DNA from: Rhodobacteraceae bacterium QY30
GTDB lineage: Bacteria; Pseudomonadota; Alphaproteobacteria; Rhodobacterales; Rhodobacteraceae
Assembly: GCA_002356635.1 (NCBI GenBank)
Contig: CP023454.1
Coordinates: 2,030,501 to 2,094,500, forward strand
DNA length: 64,000 nt
Reading direction: 5' to 3'
The position numbers were made by a program, and so were the translations under genes. Positions 34,352 through 43,207 of the stretch are shown piece after piece. Positions within the stretch are counted from its first letter, which is position 1. Every line of letters begins with the position of its first letter. The notes beneath the pieces are model-generated. The model was given only the letters and a program-made list of their open reading frames with translations. It was not told the origin of the DNA and searched no databases.

Positions 34352-35425
34352 TCAGAGAAGGAAGCCGCGCGACTCGGACCACCCCGCCCAGACGGCTGTG
34401 CCGGGCTCGAGTGCCGGGGGAAGTTCGGCCGTTGGCATGAGAAGCGTCAGGTTCGCTCCGCCCGATGTCCGCAATGCGAGCCGGGTTTCGGCGCCAAGAT
34501 AGGTCAGGTGGTCAATCCGCGCCGCGACGGCATTGCCGCTGTCGGGACGTGCCAGATGGAGCCGCATGTATTCCGGCCTGACGGCCAGATTCGTTGCGCC
34601 GGGGCGTTCGGACGGAGCCACGACAAGTGCCTGCTCCTCAAAACGGCCGCCGGCGACCGCGCCACACGTTTGTAGGCCGGAAAGCGGCAGGATATTGATT
34701 TCTCCCAGAAATTCTGCCACGAAGCGGTTCGTGGGCCGCTCATAGACTTCTCGCGGGGCAGCCAGTTGCTGCAGGCGGCCCTTTTCGAAAATCGCGATAC
34801 GGGTGGACAGCGCCAAGGCCTCGGTCTGGTCATGGGTGACGAAGACGAAGGTCGTGCCCGTTTCACGGTGCAGCCGTCGCATTTCTTCCTGCATCTGGCC
34901 GCGCAGGTTCTTGTCGAGAGCCGAGAACGGCTCGTCCAGAAGCAGGACCGGCGGTTCGTAGACCAGCGCCCGGGCGAGCGCTACGCGCTGCTGCTGTCCG
35001 CCCGACAGGCCCGAGGGCCGCTTGTGTCCGTGCCCGCCGAGGCCGACCATCTCGATGATCGCCGACACTCTGCGCTTGATTTCGGCTGCGGGCCGTTTCT
35101 GCACCTTCAAGGGAAAGGCGATGTTTTCCTCGACCGACATGTGCGGAAACAGCGCATAGCCCTGGAAGACCATTCCGAAGGCCCGTTCCTCGGCCGGTGT
35201 AGCGGTCATGTCGCGCCCGTCGAGCGTGAGCCGCCCGGAGGTCGGCGCTTCAAACCCCGACAGGATCATCAGAAGTGTCGTCTTGCCTGATCCCGACGGC
35301 CCAAGCAACGTCAGGAACTCGCCGCGGCCGATGGTCAGCGAGATATCTGAGAGCGCGGTGAACGTCCCGAACATCTTGCCGACATTCACCGCGCCGATCT
35401 CTGCGGCCCTGATTTTCGCGACCAT
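34352..35425 (-). CDS. Polyamine-type ABC transporter ATPase (PotA-like)
   Basis: The 357-residue ATPase has Walker A GPSGSGKTT, signature LSGGQQQRVALARALV, Walker B VLLLDEPFSALD and a C-terminal TOBE domain (NLAVRPEYMRL ... YLGAETRLAL). The ATG at 35425 follows GGAGGG by four bases. It is the first gene of the five-gene unit potA-D-B-C-TPP enzyme. Confidence 0.9.
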   Translation of the reverse strand: MVAKIRAAEIGAVNVGKMFGTFTALSDISLTIGRGEFLTLLGPSGSGKTTLLMILSGFEAPTSGRLTLDGRDMTATPAEERAFGMVFQGYALFPHMSVEENIAFPLKVQKRPAAEIKRRVSAIIEMVGLGGHGHKRPSGLSGGQQQRVALARALVYEPPVLLLDEPFSALDKNLRGQMQEEMRRLHRETGTTFVFVTHDQTEALALSTRIAIFEKGRLQQLAAPREVYERPTNRFVAEFLGEINILPLSGLQTCGAVAGGRFEEQALVVAPSERPGATNLAVRPEYMRLHLARPDSGNAVAARIDHLTYLGAETRLALRTSGGANLTLLMPTAELPPALEPGTAVWAGWSESRGFLL

Positions 35426-35527
35426 GCATCCCTCCGCCATGGGTCGATGCTAGGTCCATGTTCCCGGTTGCGGCAAACGAATTGTTTTCGCTACATCGGC
35501 AAATGGAATTGTCCGATGCTCGACGTC

Positions 35528-36412
35528 CTAGTCCATCGGCAGTTCGTCCGCCATCCAGTTGCGAAAGGCTGAGACAGCCGGATTGCCGGCCTTTTCGGGC
35601 GGCACCACCAGATAGTAGGATCGGGGCGAACGGATGGCGAGGTCGAAGGGCCGGACAAGAATGCCCTGCGCCATCGCCTCCTGGCAGATGAATTCATCGC
35701 CCATCGCGAGCCCCTGTGAGGCCAGTGTCGCCGCATAGACCAGGTTCATGTCGGAAAATCGCTGGCCGGTCCGCGCGGCATCCTCGGGCAGCCCCGCCAG
35801 TCGGAACCAGTTCACCCAGTCCTCAAAATCAGTCAGATGCAGAAGGTTCGCCTTCTGCACCTCGGCCGGATCGGACAACCCGTCCAGCCGGTTGAGCAGC
35901 GCCGGGCTGCACAGGGGCGTGAACTCCACCTCCTTCAGCAACTCCACCTCCATGTCGGGTAGATTGCCAAGCCCGAAGGCTATGAAAAGGTCCACATCGG
36001 GGTTGCTGACATCGTCAAGCCGGCGGGGCGTCACCAGCGACAAGGCCACATCTGGGCAGGTTTCCCGGAATCGGCCGACCTTCGGACAGAGCCATGTCGA
36101 GGCGAAGCCCGGCGGGCAACTGACCGTCAGCGTTCCCGTAACCCCGCGCCCCGCCTGGCGCGAAGCCGAACCGGTGATGACCGACAGCGCGCGTCGCACG
36201 TCCTCGGCATAAGCAACGCCCTGCGGCGTCAGTTCGGCGCGCGTGCCGACCCGGTTCATCAGCCGAAAGCCAAGTTCGCGTTCCAGAATACGCAACTGGT
36301 GGCTGATGGCGCTGCGCGTCAGGTGCAGTTCATCCGCCGCCTGCCAGACGGTTCCGTGCCGGGCGAAGCTTTCCAGCGCGCGCAGCGCCTGGGTCGACGG
36401 TATCCGGGTCAT
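35528..36412 (-). CDS. LysR-family regulator (GcvA-like)
   Basis: The 294-residue regulator has an N-terminal helix-turn-helix (HGTVWQAADELHLTRSAISH) and a LysR substrate-binding domain (GTLTVSCPPGFASTWLCPKV). The ATG at 36412 follows AAAGGA by four bases. It sits between the transporter operon, 102 bases downstream on the same strand, and the divergent amidohydrolase operon 202 bases away, so it is the likely regulator of both. Confidence 0.88.
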   Translation of the reverse strand: MTRIPSTQALRALESFARHGTVWQAADELHLTRSAISHQLRILERELGFRLMNRVGTRAELTPQGVAYAEDVRRALSVITGSASRQAGRGVTGTLTVSCPPGFASTWLCPKVGRFRETCPDVALSLVTPRRLDDVSNPDVDLFIAFGLGNLPDMEVELLKEVEFTPLCSPALLNRLDGLSDPAEVQKANLLHLTDFEDWVNWFRLAGLPEDAARTGQRFSDMNLVYAATLASQGLAMGDEFICQEAMAQGILVRPFDLAIRSPRSYYLVVPPEKAGNPAVSAFRNWMADELPMD

Positions 36413-36614
36413 GGCATCCTTTGTTCCTGTCCCTCTATAGGCCGAGATCGCGCGCCGCGCCAGCTTTGGTGAAATCCATTTGCCGAGACCGGGAAAAGGT
36501 TTCACTTTCTTCATGCCGCCGGCGGCGTGTAGCACTGAAGGAAGCGGGTATTCCCGGCGTCACCTTTCCCTTTGCCACGACCCGAACCCGCAAGACCGCC
36601 GATCAGGAGGCCCC

Positions 36615-38207
36615 ATGAGCGTTCCGCCCGTTTCCGCTTCTCAATCCTCGGCCCTGGCTTATGTGGACGCACGCGCCGCGGATCTGTCGGACTGGTGCGC
36701 GACGATCTTCGACCACGGTGAGACCTGTTGGAGGGAATACCGCTCGGCTGAGTGGTACGTCGAACGGCTTAGGGCCGAAGGCTTCACGGTCGAGGAAGGA
36801 TCGGGCGGGATGCCGACCGCCTTCTGTGCGGAATGGTCGAACGGAGACGGCCCAGTAATCGGAATGTATGCCGAATACGACGGCATCCCGGGCAACTGTC
36901 AGGCGGCGTCAACCCGGCGCGAGCCGAGGTCGGGCCTTGGCTATCAGGCAGGGGGGCATACCGATCCGCATTCCGGCCTTGGCATCGCGGGCCTGGGCGG
37001 GCTGCTTGCCACCAAGGCGGCGATGGAACGGCACGGTATCCGCGGCGGCTTGCGTTTCACCGGCGAGCCGGCGGAAAAAGTGCGCGGTTCAAAGCCCATA
37101 CATGCGGCGAAGGGCTACTATGACGGACTTGCCGCAATCCTGTCGTTCCATCCGTTCTACATGCTGCCGATGTGCAATACCGTGCGGTGGGATACGCATT
37201 GCGGGGCGGGATGGTCGATGATCTATCGCTTCCTGTGCGACACCCCGGAAACCTGGGGGCGGCATGACGGCGCGCCGATTCCGCAGGCGCACAGCGCCGT
37301 CCGGGCACCGGGGGCCAACGATGCGCTGAACCTAATGTTCATCACGTCGAAGTCCTTGCGGGATTCGATGCTGCCGCATCAGGGCGGCTGGTCGATGTCG
37401 GAAGCGATCCTGACGGCGGGGCAAGCAACGGCGGACAATCTTCCCGCCGGACTGGCCGAGATCCAGTACATGATGCGGGTGCCGACGATCGAAATGGCCG
37501 AGCAGGTGACGGCGGTTCTCGATCGCAATGCTGCGGCTGCGGCCGCGATGACCGGCTGCCGATGGGAGCGCCACTGGGTCTGCAAGTCGCGCCCCGGTCT
37601 GGCCAACCACGCGATTGCCCGCACTGTCTGGGACGCGATGCAGTCCGTCGGCGCCCCGGTCTGGGATGAAGGTGCGAAACGGGTCGCGCGAGAAATCCAG
37701 GCGAACCTCGGCCTTCCGCCGATGGTGGACCCGTTCATCGCCGAGATGTCCGCCCTGATCGCTCCCGAGACGGCCGAGGCCATCTTGCGCCGCGACCTGC
37801 CGCCAAGCCAGACACATTCGACTTCGGACGACTATACCGACATGTGCTGGCATGCGCCGACCGCGCGCTTCTATGTCGCGCGTCCGGCGCTGCGCGGTCC
37901 GGACGGATATGCCTATCCCGCCTGGGTGATGAACGCGCTGGGGGGCATCCCGGCGACCATCGACCCGATGGTGCAGACCGCGGCCAAGATCCTCGCGCTG
38001 TCGGCGCTCAGGCTTCTGGAGGACCCGGCGGCCCGCGACGCGGCGATGGCCGAGTTCCGGGACAGGACCGGCGGCGGCGTCGGCGGAAGCAAGTGGCTGC
38101 CCCCGCAATGCGATTACGAACCGCCGATCCATTTCCGCTGGCCCGAATATGTGACGACCCCGCGCGGACGAGACTGGTGGATACCTTCCACCATGCCGGC
38201 CGCCTGA
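36615..38207 (+). CDS. M20-family amidohydrolase (AbgB-like)
   Basis: The 530-residue protein resembles the B subunit of aminobenzoyl-glutamate hydrolase, a zinc peptidase of the M20 family. Visible pieces are IGMYAEYDGIPGNCQAAS (first metal Asp region), HTDPHSGLGIAGLG, and RFTGEPAEKVRGSKP (catalytic and metal Glu). The C-terminus has HSTSDDYTDMCWHAPT. It should cleave an amide or amidino-amide bond. An AGGAGG site is four bases before the ATG. It starts the plus-strand operon M20 - amidinotransferase - FAD oxidase. Confidence 0.85.
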   Translation: MSVPPVSASQSSALAYVDARAADLSDWCATIFDHGETCWREYRSAEWYVERLRAEGFTVEEGSGGMPTAFCAEWSNGDGPVIGMYAEYDGIPGNCQAASTRREPRSGLGYQAGGHTDPHSGLGIAGLGGLLATKAAMERHGIRGGLRFTGEPAEKVRGSKPIHAAKGYYDGLAAILSFHPFYMLPMCNTVRWDTHCGAGWSMIYRFLCDTPETWGRHDGAPIPQAHSAVRAPGANDALNLMFITSKSLRDSMLPHQGGWSMSEAILTAGQATADNLPAGLAEIQYMMRVPTIEMAEQVTAVLDRNAAAAAAMTGCRWERHWVCKSRPGLANHAIARTVWDAMQSVGAPVWDEGAKRVAREIQANLGLPPMVDPFIAEMSALIAPETAEAILRRDLPPSQTHSTSDDYTDMCWHAPTARFYVARPALRGPDGYAYPAWVMNALGGIPATIDPMVQTAAKILALSALRLLEDPAARDAAMAEFRDRTGGGVGGSKWLPPQCDYEPPIHFRWPEYVTTPRGRDWWIPSTMPAA

Positions 38208-38226
38208 ACCCAGGAAGGAAAGTCCG

Positions 38227-39150
38227 ATGACCGCATCCGCCTATAAAGAGCCTTTCAGCCTGCGTCGCCGCAATCCCAAGGGGGGTACCGCGCCATTGTC
38301 CGGTTGGGGTTTCCGCAATGAAACCGACCGGCTCACCGATGTGCTGCTGGGCAGCCCTGCTCATCTGCGCCACCTTTCGACCAGTTCGCTCTCGCGCAAG
38401 CACCTGCGTGAGGCGCCCGCCAATATTCAGGTTGCGCAGGCCCAGCATGCCGATCTGGTGTCGGCCTACGAACACTTCGGCGTCAAGGTGCACATGCACC
38501 AGCCGACTCCGGAACTGCCGATGCAGGTCTATGCCCGCGATTCCAGCGTCATGACCCCCTATGGCGCCTTCATTACCGCCATGGCGAACTGGTGGCGCCG
38601 CGGCGAGAACTATGCCGCGATCCGGACCTACGAACAACTTGGCATTCCGATCTACGACATGGTGACGGCCGGCACCTTCGAAGGCGGCGATTTCAACGTG
38701 ATCGAGGAAGGCTGCGTCCTGATCGGATGCGGCGGCGCCCGCACCCAGGAGGAAGGCGCGCGCCAGGTGCAGGAATGGTTCGACAAGGAGGGCTGGGAAA
38801 CCCGGCTTGCCTTCATCGACGAATACTATGTCCATATCGACCTGATGGTGGTGCCAATCGCGCCGAAGCTGACCGCCGTCTGCCTTGCCTGCACCGAACC
38901 CGGTATTGTCGACTGGCTGAAGGCGAAGGGGCACGAGATCATCGACGTACCTTTCCAGGACACGATGGCGCTGGGATGCAACTTCATGTCGCTGGGCGGC
39001 GATCGCGTCATCGCGCCGACCTCGTCGCAGACACTGATCGGGCAGCTCAAGGCGCGGGGGTTCGAGGTGGCGGCCATCGATATGTCGGAAATCTCGAAGA
39101 CCGGCGGCGGCATTCACTGCATGGCGCAGGCGCTGCGACGCGAGGCGTGA
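38227..39150 (+). CDS. Amidinotransferase / dimethylarginine-dimethylaminohydrolase-like enzyme
   Basis: The 307-residue protein has the guanidino-group modifying fold. Candidate catalytic residues are Asp105 (YARDSSVM), Glu152 and Asp155 (FEGGDFN), His203 with Asp205 (YVHIDL), and nucleophile Cys298 (GGGIHCMAQAL). Such enzymes hydrolyse or transfer the amidino group of arginine-like substrates through a thiouronium intermediate. It starts 19 bases after the M20 gene. Substrate could be a methylated arginine, agmatine-like or other guanidino compound. Confidence 0.85.
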   Translation: MTASAYKEPFSLRRRNPKGGTAPLSGWGFRNETDRLTDVLLGSPAHLRHLSTSSLSRKHLREAPANIQVAQAQHADLVSAYEHFGVKVHMHQPTPELPMQVYARDSSVMTPYGAFITAMANWWRRGENYAAIRTYEQLGIPIYDMVTAGTFEGGDFNVIEEGCVLIGCGGARTQEEGARQVQEWFDKEGWETRLAFIDEYYVHIDLMVVPIAPKLTAVCLACTEPGIVDWLKAKGHEIIDVPFQDTMALGCNFMSLGGDRVIAPTSSQTLIGQLKARGFEVAAIDMSEISKTGGGIHCMAQALRREA

Positions 39151-39198
39151 GCCGACATTGCTACGAAGTGGGCGCGGAATGCTGTCAGGAGACGACCG

Positions 39199-40551
39199 GT
39201 GGCACTTCTGGATGAGCTTGCAACACTCCTGGGGCCCCAGGGCTGCCTGATCGGGACGGCTGTGCCCGAAGCTGCGCGCAGCGATGCGAGTCGCGCCGGC
39301 CGGAACCTGCCCATCGCCCTGCTGCGTCCCGCCTCGGTCGACGAAGTCTCGCGCGCAATGGCGCTTTGCCACGCGGCGGGACAAGCAGTGGTGCCCCAGG
39401 GCGGCATGACCGGGCTGGCGGGCGGCGCCAATCCGCGCCCCGGGGACTTCGCGTTGTCGCTTCAGCGTCTGAGCGGGATCGAGGAGATCGATCGCGATTC
39501 CGCCACCATGACGCTGAAGGCCGGCACCGTTCTGCAAGTCGCACAGGAAAAGGCCGCCGAGGCCGGTTTCCTGTTTCCGGTCGATCTTGGATCGCGCGGC
39601 AGTTGCACCGTCGGCGGCAACATCGCCACCAACGCCGGCGGCCTGCGGGTGATCCGCGACGGCATGACGCGTGACAACCTGCTTGGCATCGAGGCGGTGC
39701 TGGCCGACGGCACTGTCCTGTCGAACCTCGGCAAGATGGTGAAGAACAACACCGGCTACGATCTGCGCCACCTTCTCGCAGGCTCGGAAGGGACGCTGGG
39801 AATCATCACGCGGGCGGTCTTCCGGCTCCGGCCCCTGCCCCGCGACCGTGCCACTGCGCTTTGCGCACTCGACAGCTACGCCTGTGTCCTGGCGCTTCTG
39901 GCGGGCGCACGGACCCAGCTTTCCGGACTGAGCGCCTTCGAAGCGATGTGGCGCGATTATTTTGCCATGAGCCAGTCCCTTGCCGGACTTCGGCTGTTTG
40001 CAGATGCGCCGGCCTTCTCGGTCATTCTGGAGGCGCAGGCCGAAACCGCCGCGCTGGAAGGTTTTCTCGGGACGGCCTTTGAAGAGGGAATTATCGCCGA
40101 TGCCCTGGTCGCCCAGACCGAAGCGGAGGCCCGCGACTTCTGGACGGTCCGCGAAGGCCACGCGATGGACGCCCATCTTCCCGGGCTGATCAATCTTGAT
40201 GTGTCGTTGCCGGTCACGCGCCTTGACGACTTCGCTCAGGCGTGCCGCGTGGCGATCCTTGCGCGGTTACCGGGTTCTCACGTGTCCTTCTTCGGTCATG
40301 TCGGCGACAGCAACCTGCATATCGCTGTGGCGCTGCCCGATGGAGCAGATGACATCGACCACACGGTGGACGAAATCGCATATGGGCTGGTGCGCGACCT
40401 TGGCGGTTCGGTCTCGGCCGAGCACGGCATCGGCACCCTGAAACGCGCGTGGCTTGGTCATTCGCGCAGCGTGCCCGAGATCGCTGCAGTGCGGTCTCTA
40501 AAGGCTTCGCCGGATCGGAAGGGGATCCTCAACCCGGGGAAGGTTTTGTAG
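39199..40551 (+). CDS. FAD-linked oxidase (D-2-hydroxyacid dehydrogenase, GlcD/D2HGDH family)
   Basis: The 450-residue flavoprotein has the PCMH-type FAD site (QGGMTGLAGGANPRPGDFAL; GGNIATNAGGLRVIRDGMTR) and the C-terminal substrate/metal histidines SFFGHVGDSNLHI with SAEHGIGTLKR. These oxidise 2-hydroxy acids with a membrane or ETF electron acceptor. Start is GTG at 39199, after AGGAGA. As last gene of the operon it may oxidise a hydroxy acid left after removal of the guanidino group. Confidence 0.87.
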   Translation: MALLDELATLLGPQGCLIGTAVPEAARSDASRAGRNLPIALLRPASVDEVSRAMALCHAAGQAVVPQGGMTGLAGGANPRPGDFALSLQRLSGIEEIDRDSATMTLKAGTVLQVAQEKAAEAGFLFPVDLGSRGSCTVGGNIATNAGGLRVIRDGMTRDNLLGIEAVLADGTVLSNLGKMVKNNTGYDLRHLLAGSEGTLGIITRAVFRLRPLPRDRATALCALDSYACVLALLAGARTQLSGLSAFEAMWRDYFAMSQSLAGLRLFADAPAFSVILEAQAETAALEGFLGTAFEEGIIADALVAQTEAEARDFWTVREGHAMDAHLPGLINLDVSLPVTRLDDFAQACRVAILARLPGSHVSFFGHVGDSNLHIAVALPDGADDIDHTVDEIAYGLVRDLGGSVSAEHGIGTLKRAWLGHSRSVPEIAAVRSLKASPDRKGILNPGKVL

Positions 40552-40734
40552 GTATTGTGCCTATTGCCCCGCTCTCCTGAGCTACTCCCCAAGTCTTGGC
40601 CAGTTTTCCGGGTGGTTTAAGCTATTGCCTGAACCTGCTGGTCGGTTTCGATGCGGTTGAAGTAGACCACGGCGAGCGGTTGCCCGCCATGAGCTGCATC
40701 CGTGTCATGGATCGCAACAGTTTCCGGATCTTGG

Positions 40735-41220
40735 CTGGCGCGAAGTCCCATTGTCATCTGGATCATGCAGTGCGATTCGGCGCGCTTGAACAGCGGTTTT
40801 GCGGCAACCCTCAGAACGCGGAGACTTTCGACCATTCCAACGCGGGTGCGCGGTGTAACTGTGTTCGGTTCCGCCAAGGCTGCATCATCCGCGCTTTCTG
40901 CATCATAACCGTCGTTCCTTGTCTGTAACAGCGGCGATCGAATTTGTCAGGGGCGGTCACTTCAAGCACCTCGACACCCGCGGCGGGCAGCGCAGCAGCC
41001 CGGCTCCGTAACTGCATCAGCACTTGATGCCGACACGGCGAAGATCGCCGAAGGATCTCATCCACGCCAGCATCAAGCGATATCCATGCCGCGTTGTCGG
41101 GAAGCTCTCGGTGCGGGGAAAACCGTCACGGCGATCGACGACAGCCGCGAGATGCAAATCCTTGTGCGCGTCGACGCCACCAATGACTGAGTTTCTGCTG
41201 GGTGTGCTGACATCCGATCG
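40735..41220 (-). pseudogene. IS110-family transposase remnant
   Basis: The minus strand gives VIGGVDAHKDLHLAAVVD (41187-41134, with the first catalytic Asp), then TESFPTTRHGYRLMLAWMRS. After frame changes come AAGVEVLEVTAPDK (near 40960) and TVTPRTRVGMVESLRVL (near 40860). These are the N-terminal half of an IS110 DEDD transposase in three frames. The C-terminal half and the ends are gone. Confidence 0.78.
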
Positions 41221-41551
41221 TCCTTTCGTGGGATGTCTGTCTGTTATTTTATCCGAAAGATGCAGGGAAAGGACGGTCATGGGACCGCATGGTGATGCCC
41301 CGCTTGGGTCACGGCAGCACCTTCGACGCCGAGCCTCACCGCTGGACGTTCAGTCGCCGGATGCGTTTCTGGTTCACGGCGTGGCCTTCGTTCTGCAAGT
41401 GCCACGTCATCGCCTGCTCACCCGACGCGAGCAAGCGGTCATCAACTCCTCTGCCGGTTCGCTGCACCTGGCCCTTCTGGTGCCACTCGCCCTGACGCGG
41501 AAACGCGGAGAGTTGACGGGACGATACTCACCGCGCTTGTTTGAATACTTT
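41221..41551. other. Intergenic region, no gene recognised
   Basis: Small frames exist on both strands but none resembles a protein. The last 30 bases before 41552 turn AT-rich and probably hold the promoter of the GntR operon. Confidence 0.4.
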
Positions 41552-41561
41552 TAGTATACTA
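41552..41561 (+). promoter_or_regulatory. GntR operator candidate
   Basis: TAGTATACTA is a perfect 10-base palindrome that fits the TNGTATACNA consensus of FCD-type GntR proteins. It lies 28 bases before the start of the gntR gene, so autoregulation of gntR-dapA-DAO is likely. Confidence 0.65.
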
Positions 41562-41588
41562 TTAGAAATCTAAAACGCGGGGACCAGT

Positions 41589-42308
41589 ATGACGCAAGCA
41601 GACAGGGTTGCAGACACGACGACTGACCGCCGCGCCGTTCTTGTCGCGGCGCTGCGGCGACGGATCCTGACCATGCAGATGGCTCCGGGGGCGGTTATCG
41701 ACGAATACGTTCTGGCCGAAGAATTCGGGCTGTCGCGTCCACCCGTGCGCGAAATCATGCGGCAGATGGCGGGCGAGGGCTACATCGAGCTGGAACCCAA
41801 CCGACCGGCCCGTGTCACCGGCATGGGCTATCAATCGCTGCGGGACTTCTTCCTCTTTGCCCCACTTGTTTACGTCGCCTCCACCCGCCTGGCCGCGGAA
41901 CGCCGTACGGAAGGGGACCTCAACGTGCTGAAATCGATCCAGGCCGCGTTCCGGGCCGCCATTGAAGCCGGGGATGTCGAGGGGCGGGTGTTCCAGAACG
42001 ACCAGTTCCACCTCTTCATCGGAGAGATTGGCCGCAACGCCTATATCCTGCCGTCGCTGCGCCGCTGCCTGATCGATCATGCCCGCATCGCCAAGGTCTT
42101 CTACGAGGACCAGCTTGCGATGCAGAATCCGAAAATGGTCACCGAACGTGATGAGGCGGCGCTGCAGCACGACCAGATCATCGAGGCGATCGAGGCCCGC
42201 GACCCGGTCCGGGCTGAAGCGCTGGTGCGGGCGCATCTCGACCTCTCGCGCCGCAACATCGCCATGTATGCGACCCCCGAAACCATGAACCTCCGGTTCG
42301 ATCACTAA
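41589..42308 (+). CDS. GntR-family (FCD) regulator of the dapA-DAO operon
   Basis: The 239-residue protein has a winged helix with LAEEFGLSRPPVREIMRQMA (residues 43-62) and an FCD domain with FHLFIGEIGRNAYILPSLR. GGGACC precedes the ATG weakly. It is the first gene of a three-gene unit (11 bases to dapA, then overlap with the DAO gene), and a palindromic site lies just upstream. Confidence 0.88.
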   Translation: MTQADRVADTTTDRRAVLVAALRRRILTMQMAPGAVIDEYVLAEEFGLSRPPVREIMRQMAGEGYIELEPNRPARVTGMGYQSLRDFFLFAPLVYVASTRLAAERRTEGDLNVLKSIQAAFRAAIEAGDVEGRVFQNDQFHLFIGEIGRNAYILPSLRRCLIDHARIAKVFYEDQLAMQNPKMVTERDEAALQHDQIIEAIEARDPVRAEALVRAHLDLSRRNIAMYATPETMNLRFDH

Positions 42309-42319
42309 GGATACTTCCC

Positions 42320-43207
42320 ATGAGCGCGTTTCCTTTCGCCGGCCTGAACCTCGCGCTTGCGACCCCGTTTGATGCCAGGGGCGCCATCGACTTCACCCGG
42401 ATGGAGCAGAACATCGAAGCCTATCTCGACGCGGGGGTGAAGGGATTCGTCCTCTCCTCCGGGACGGGCATGCATGTCTACCTGACGCCGGACGAGGCGC
42501 AGGAGGTGATCGCGCGGGGGGCAAGGGTGATCAACGGTCGCGCGAAGATCATCGCGCAGACCTCGGCGCTGATGGCTGAAGACGTGGTGACGCGGACCAG
42601 GCGCGCGCGGGATGCCGGGGCCGATGGCGTGATGGTGCTGCCGCCCTTCTTCGAAGGCCCGACCGACGACGACGGCATCATCGACTTCTATGCCGAAGTC
42701 GCTGCGGCCGGGTTGCCGGTGATCGGCTACAACGTTCCCCATGCCGTGGGAGTCGAGATCACCCCCGACCTGTTCCGCAAGCTGGCGCAGATCCCGAATT
42801 TCCTGACCGTGAAGGACTCGTCCGGCAACCTTGCCGCCCAGGCCAGCCTGATCCGCACGGGCCTTCCGGTGATGAACGGGGCAGACCCGCTGGTGCCCTA
42901 TGCCCTTTATGCAGGCGCAGCCGGCCTTATCTGGGGCGGCGCGAACTTTGCGCCTAATACCTGCCTTGCCGTGGTCAAGGCCACCACAGAAGGCCGCTGG
43001 TCCGAGGCCCGTGCCCTGTGGAAGAAGCTGGAGCCAATCATGTCGCTGATCTGGGCGGGAGATTACGTGCAGACGGTCTATGCTGCCGCAGCCCTGACCG
43101 GCTACGACGCGGGCAGCCCCCGAAAGCCGCTCCGCGCCCTGCCGGCCGACCGCATGGCCGCAGTGCGCGATGCCCTGGGTGAGCTGATCGCTCTTGAGGC
43201 CCGGTGA
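42320..43207 (+). CDS. DapA-family lyase/dehydratase (2)
   Basis: The 295-residue TIM-barrel protein has Schiff-base Lys165 (FLTVKDSSGN), Tyr137 (GYNVPHAVG) and SSGTGMH where DapA has GTTGE. The divergence at that loop means lysine synthesis is not the role. Only 30-odd percent of residues appear shared with the other DapA-family protein at 22205, judged by eye. It is co-transcribed with a DAO-family oxidase, so it probably acts on the imino- or oxo-acid that enzyme makes. Confidence 0.85.
   Translation: MSAFPFAGLNLALATPFDARGAIDFTRMEQNIEAYLDAGVKGFVLSSGTGMHVYLTPDEAQEVIARGARVINGRAKIIAQTSALMAEDVVTRTRRARDAGADGVMVLPPFFEGPTDDDGIIDFYAEVAAAGLPVIGYNVPHAVGVEITPDLFRKLAQIPNFLTVKDSSGNLAAQASLIRTGLPVMNGADPLVPYALYAGAAGLIWGGANFAPNTCLAVVKATTEGRWSEARALWKKLEPIMSLIWAGDYVQTVYAAAALTGYDAGSPRKPLRALPADRMAAVRDALGELIALEAR

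Noticed and set aside
38008-40176. 722-codon open frame on the minus strand
   Set aside because: Antisense shadow of the amidinotransferase and FAD-oxidase genes, which have strong motifs on the plus strand.
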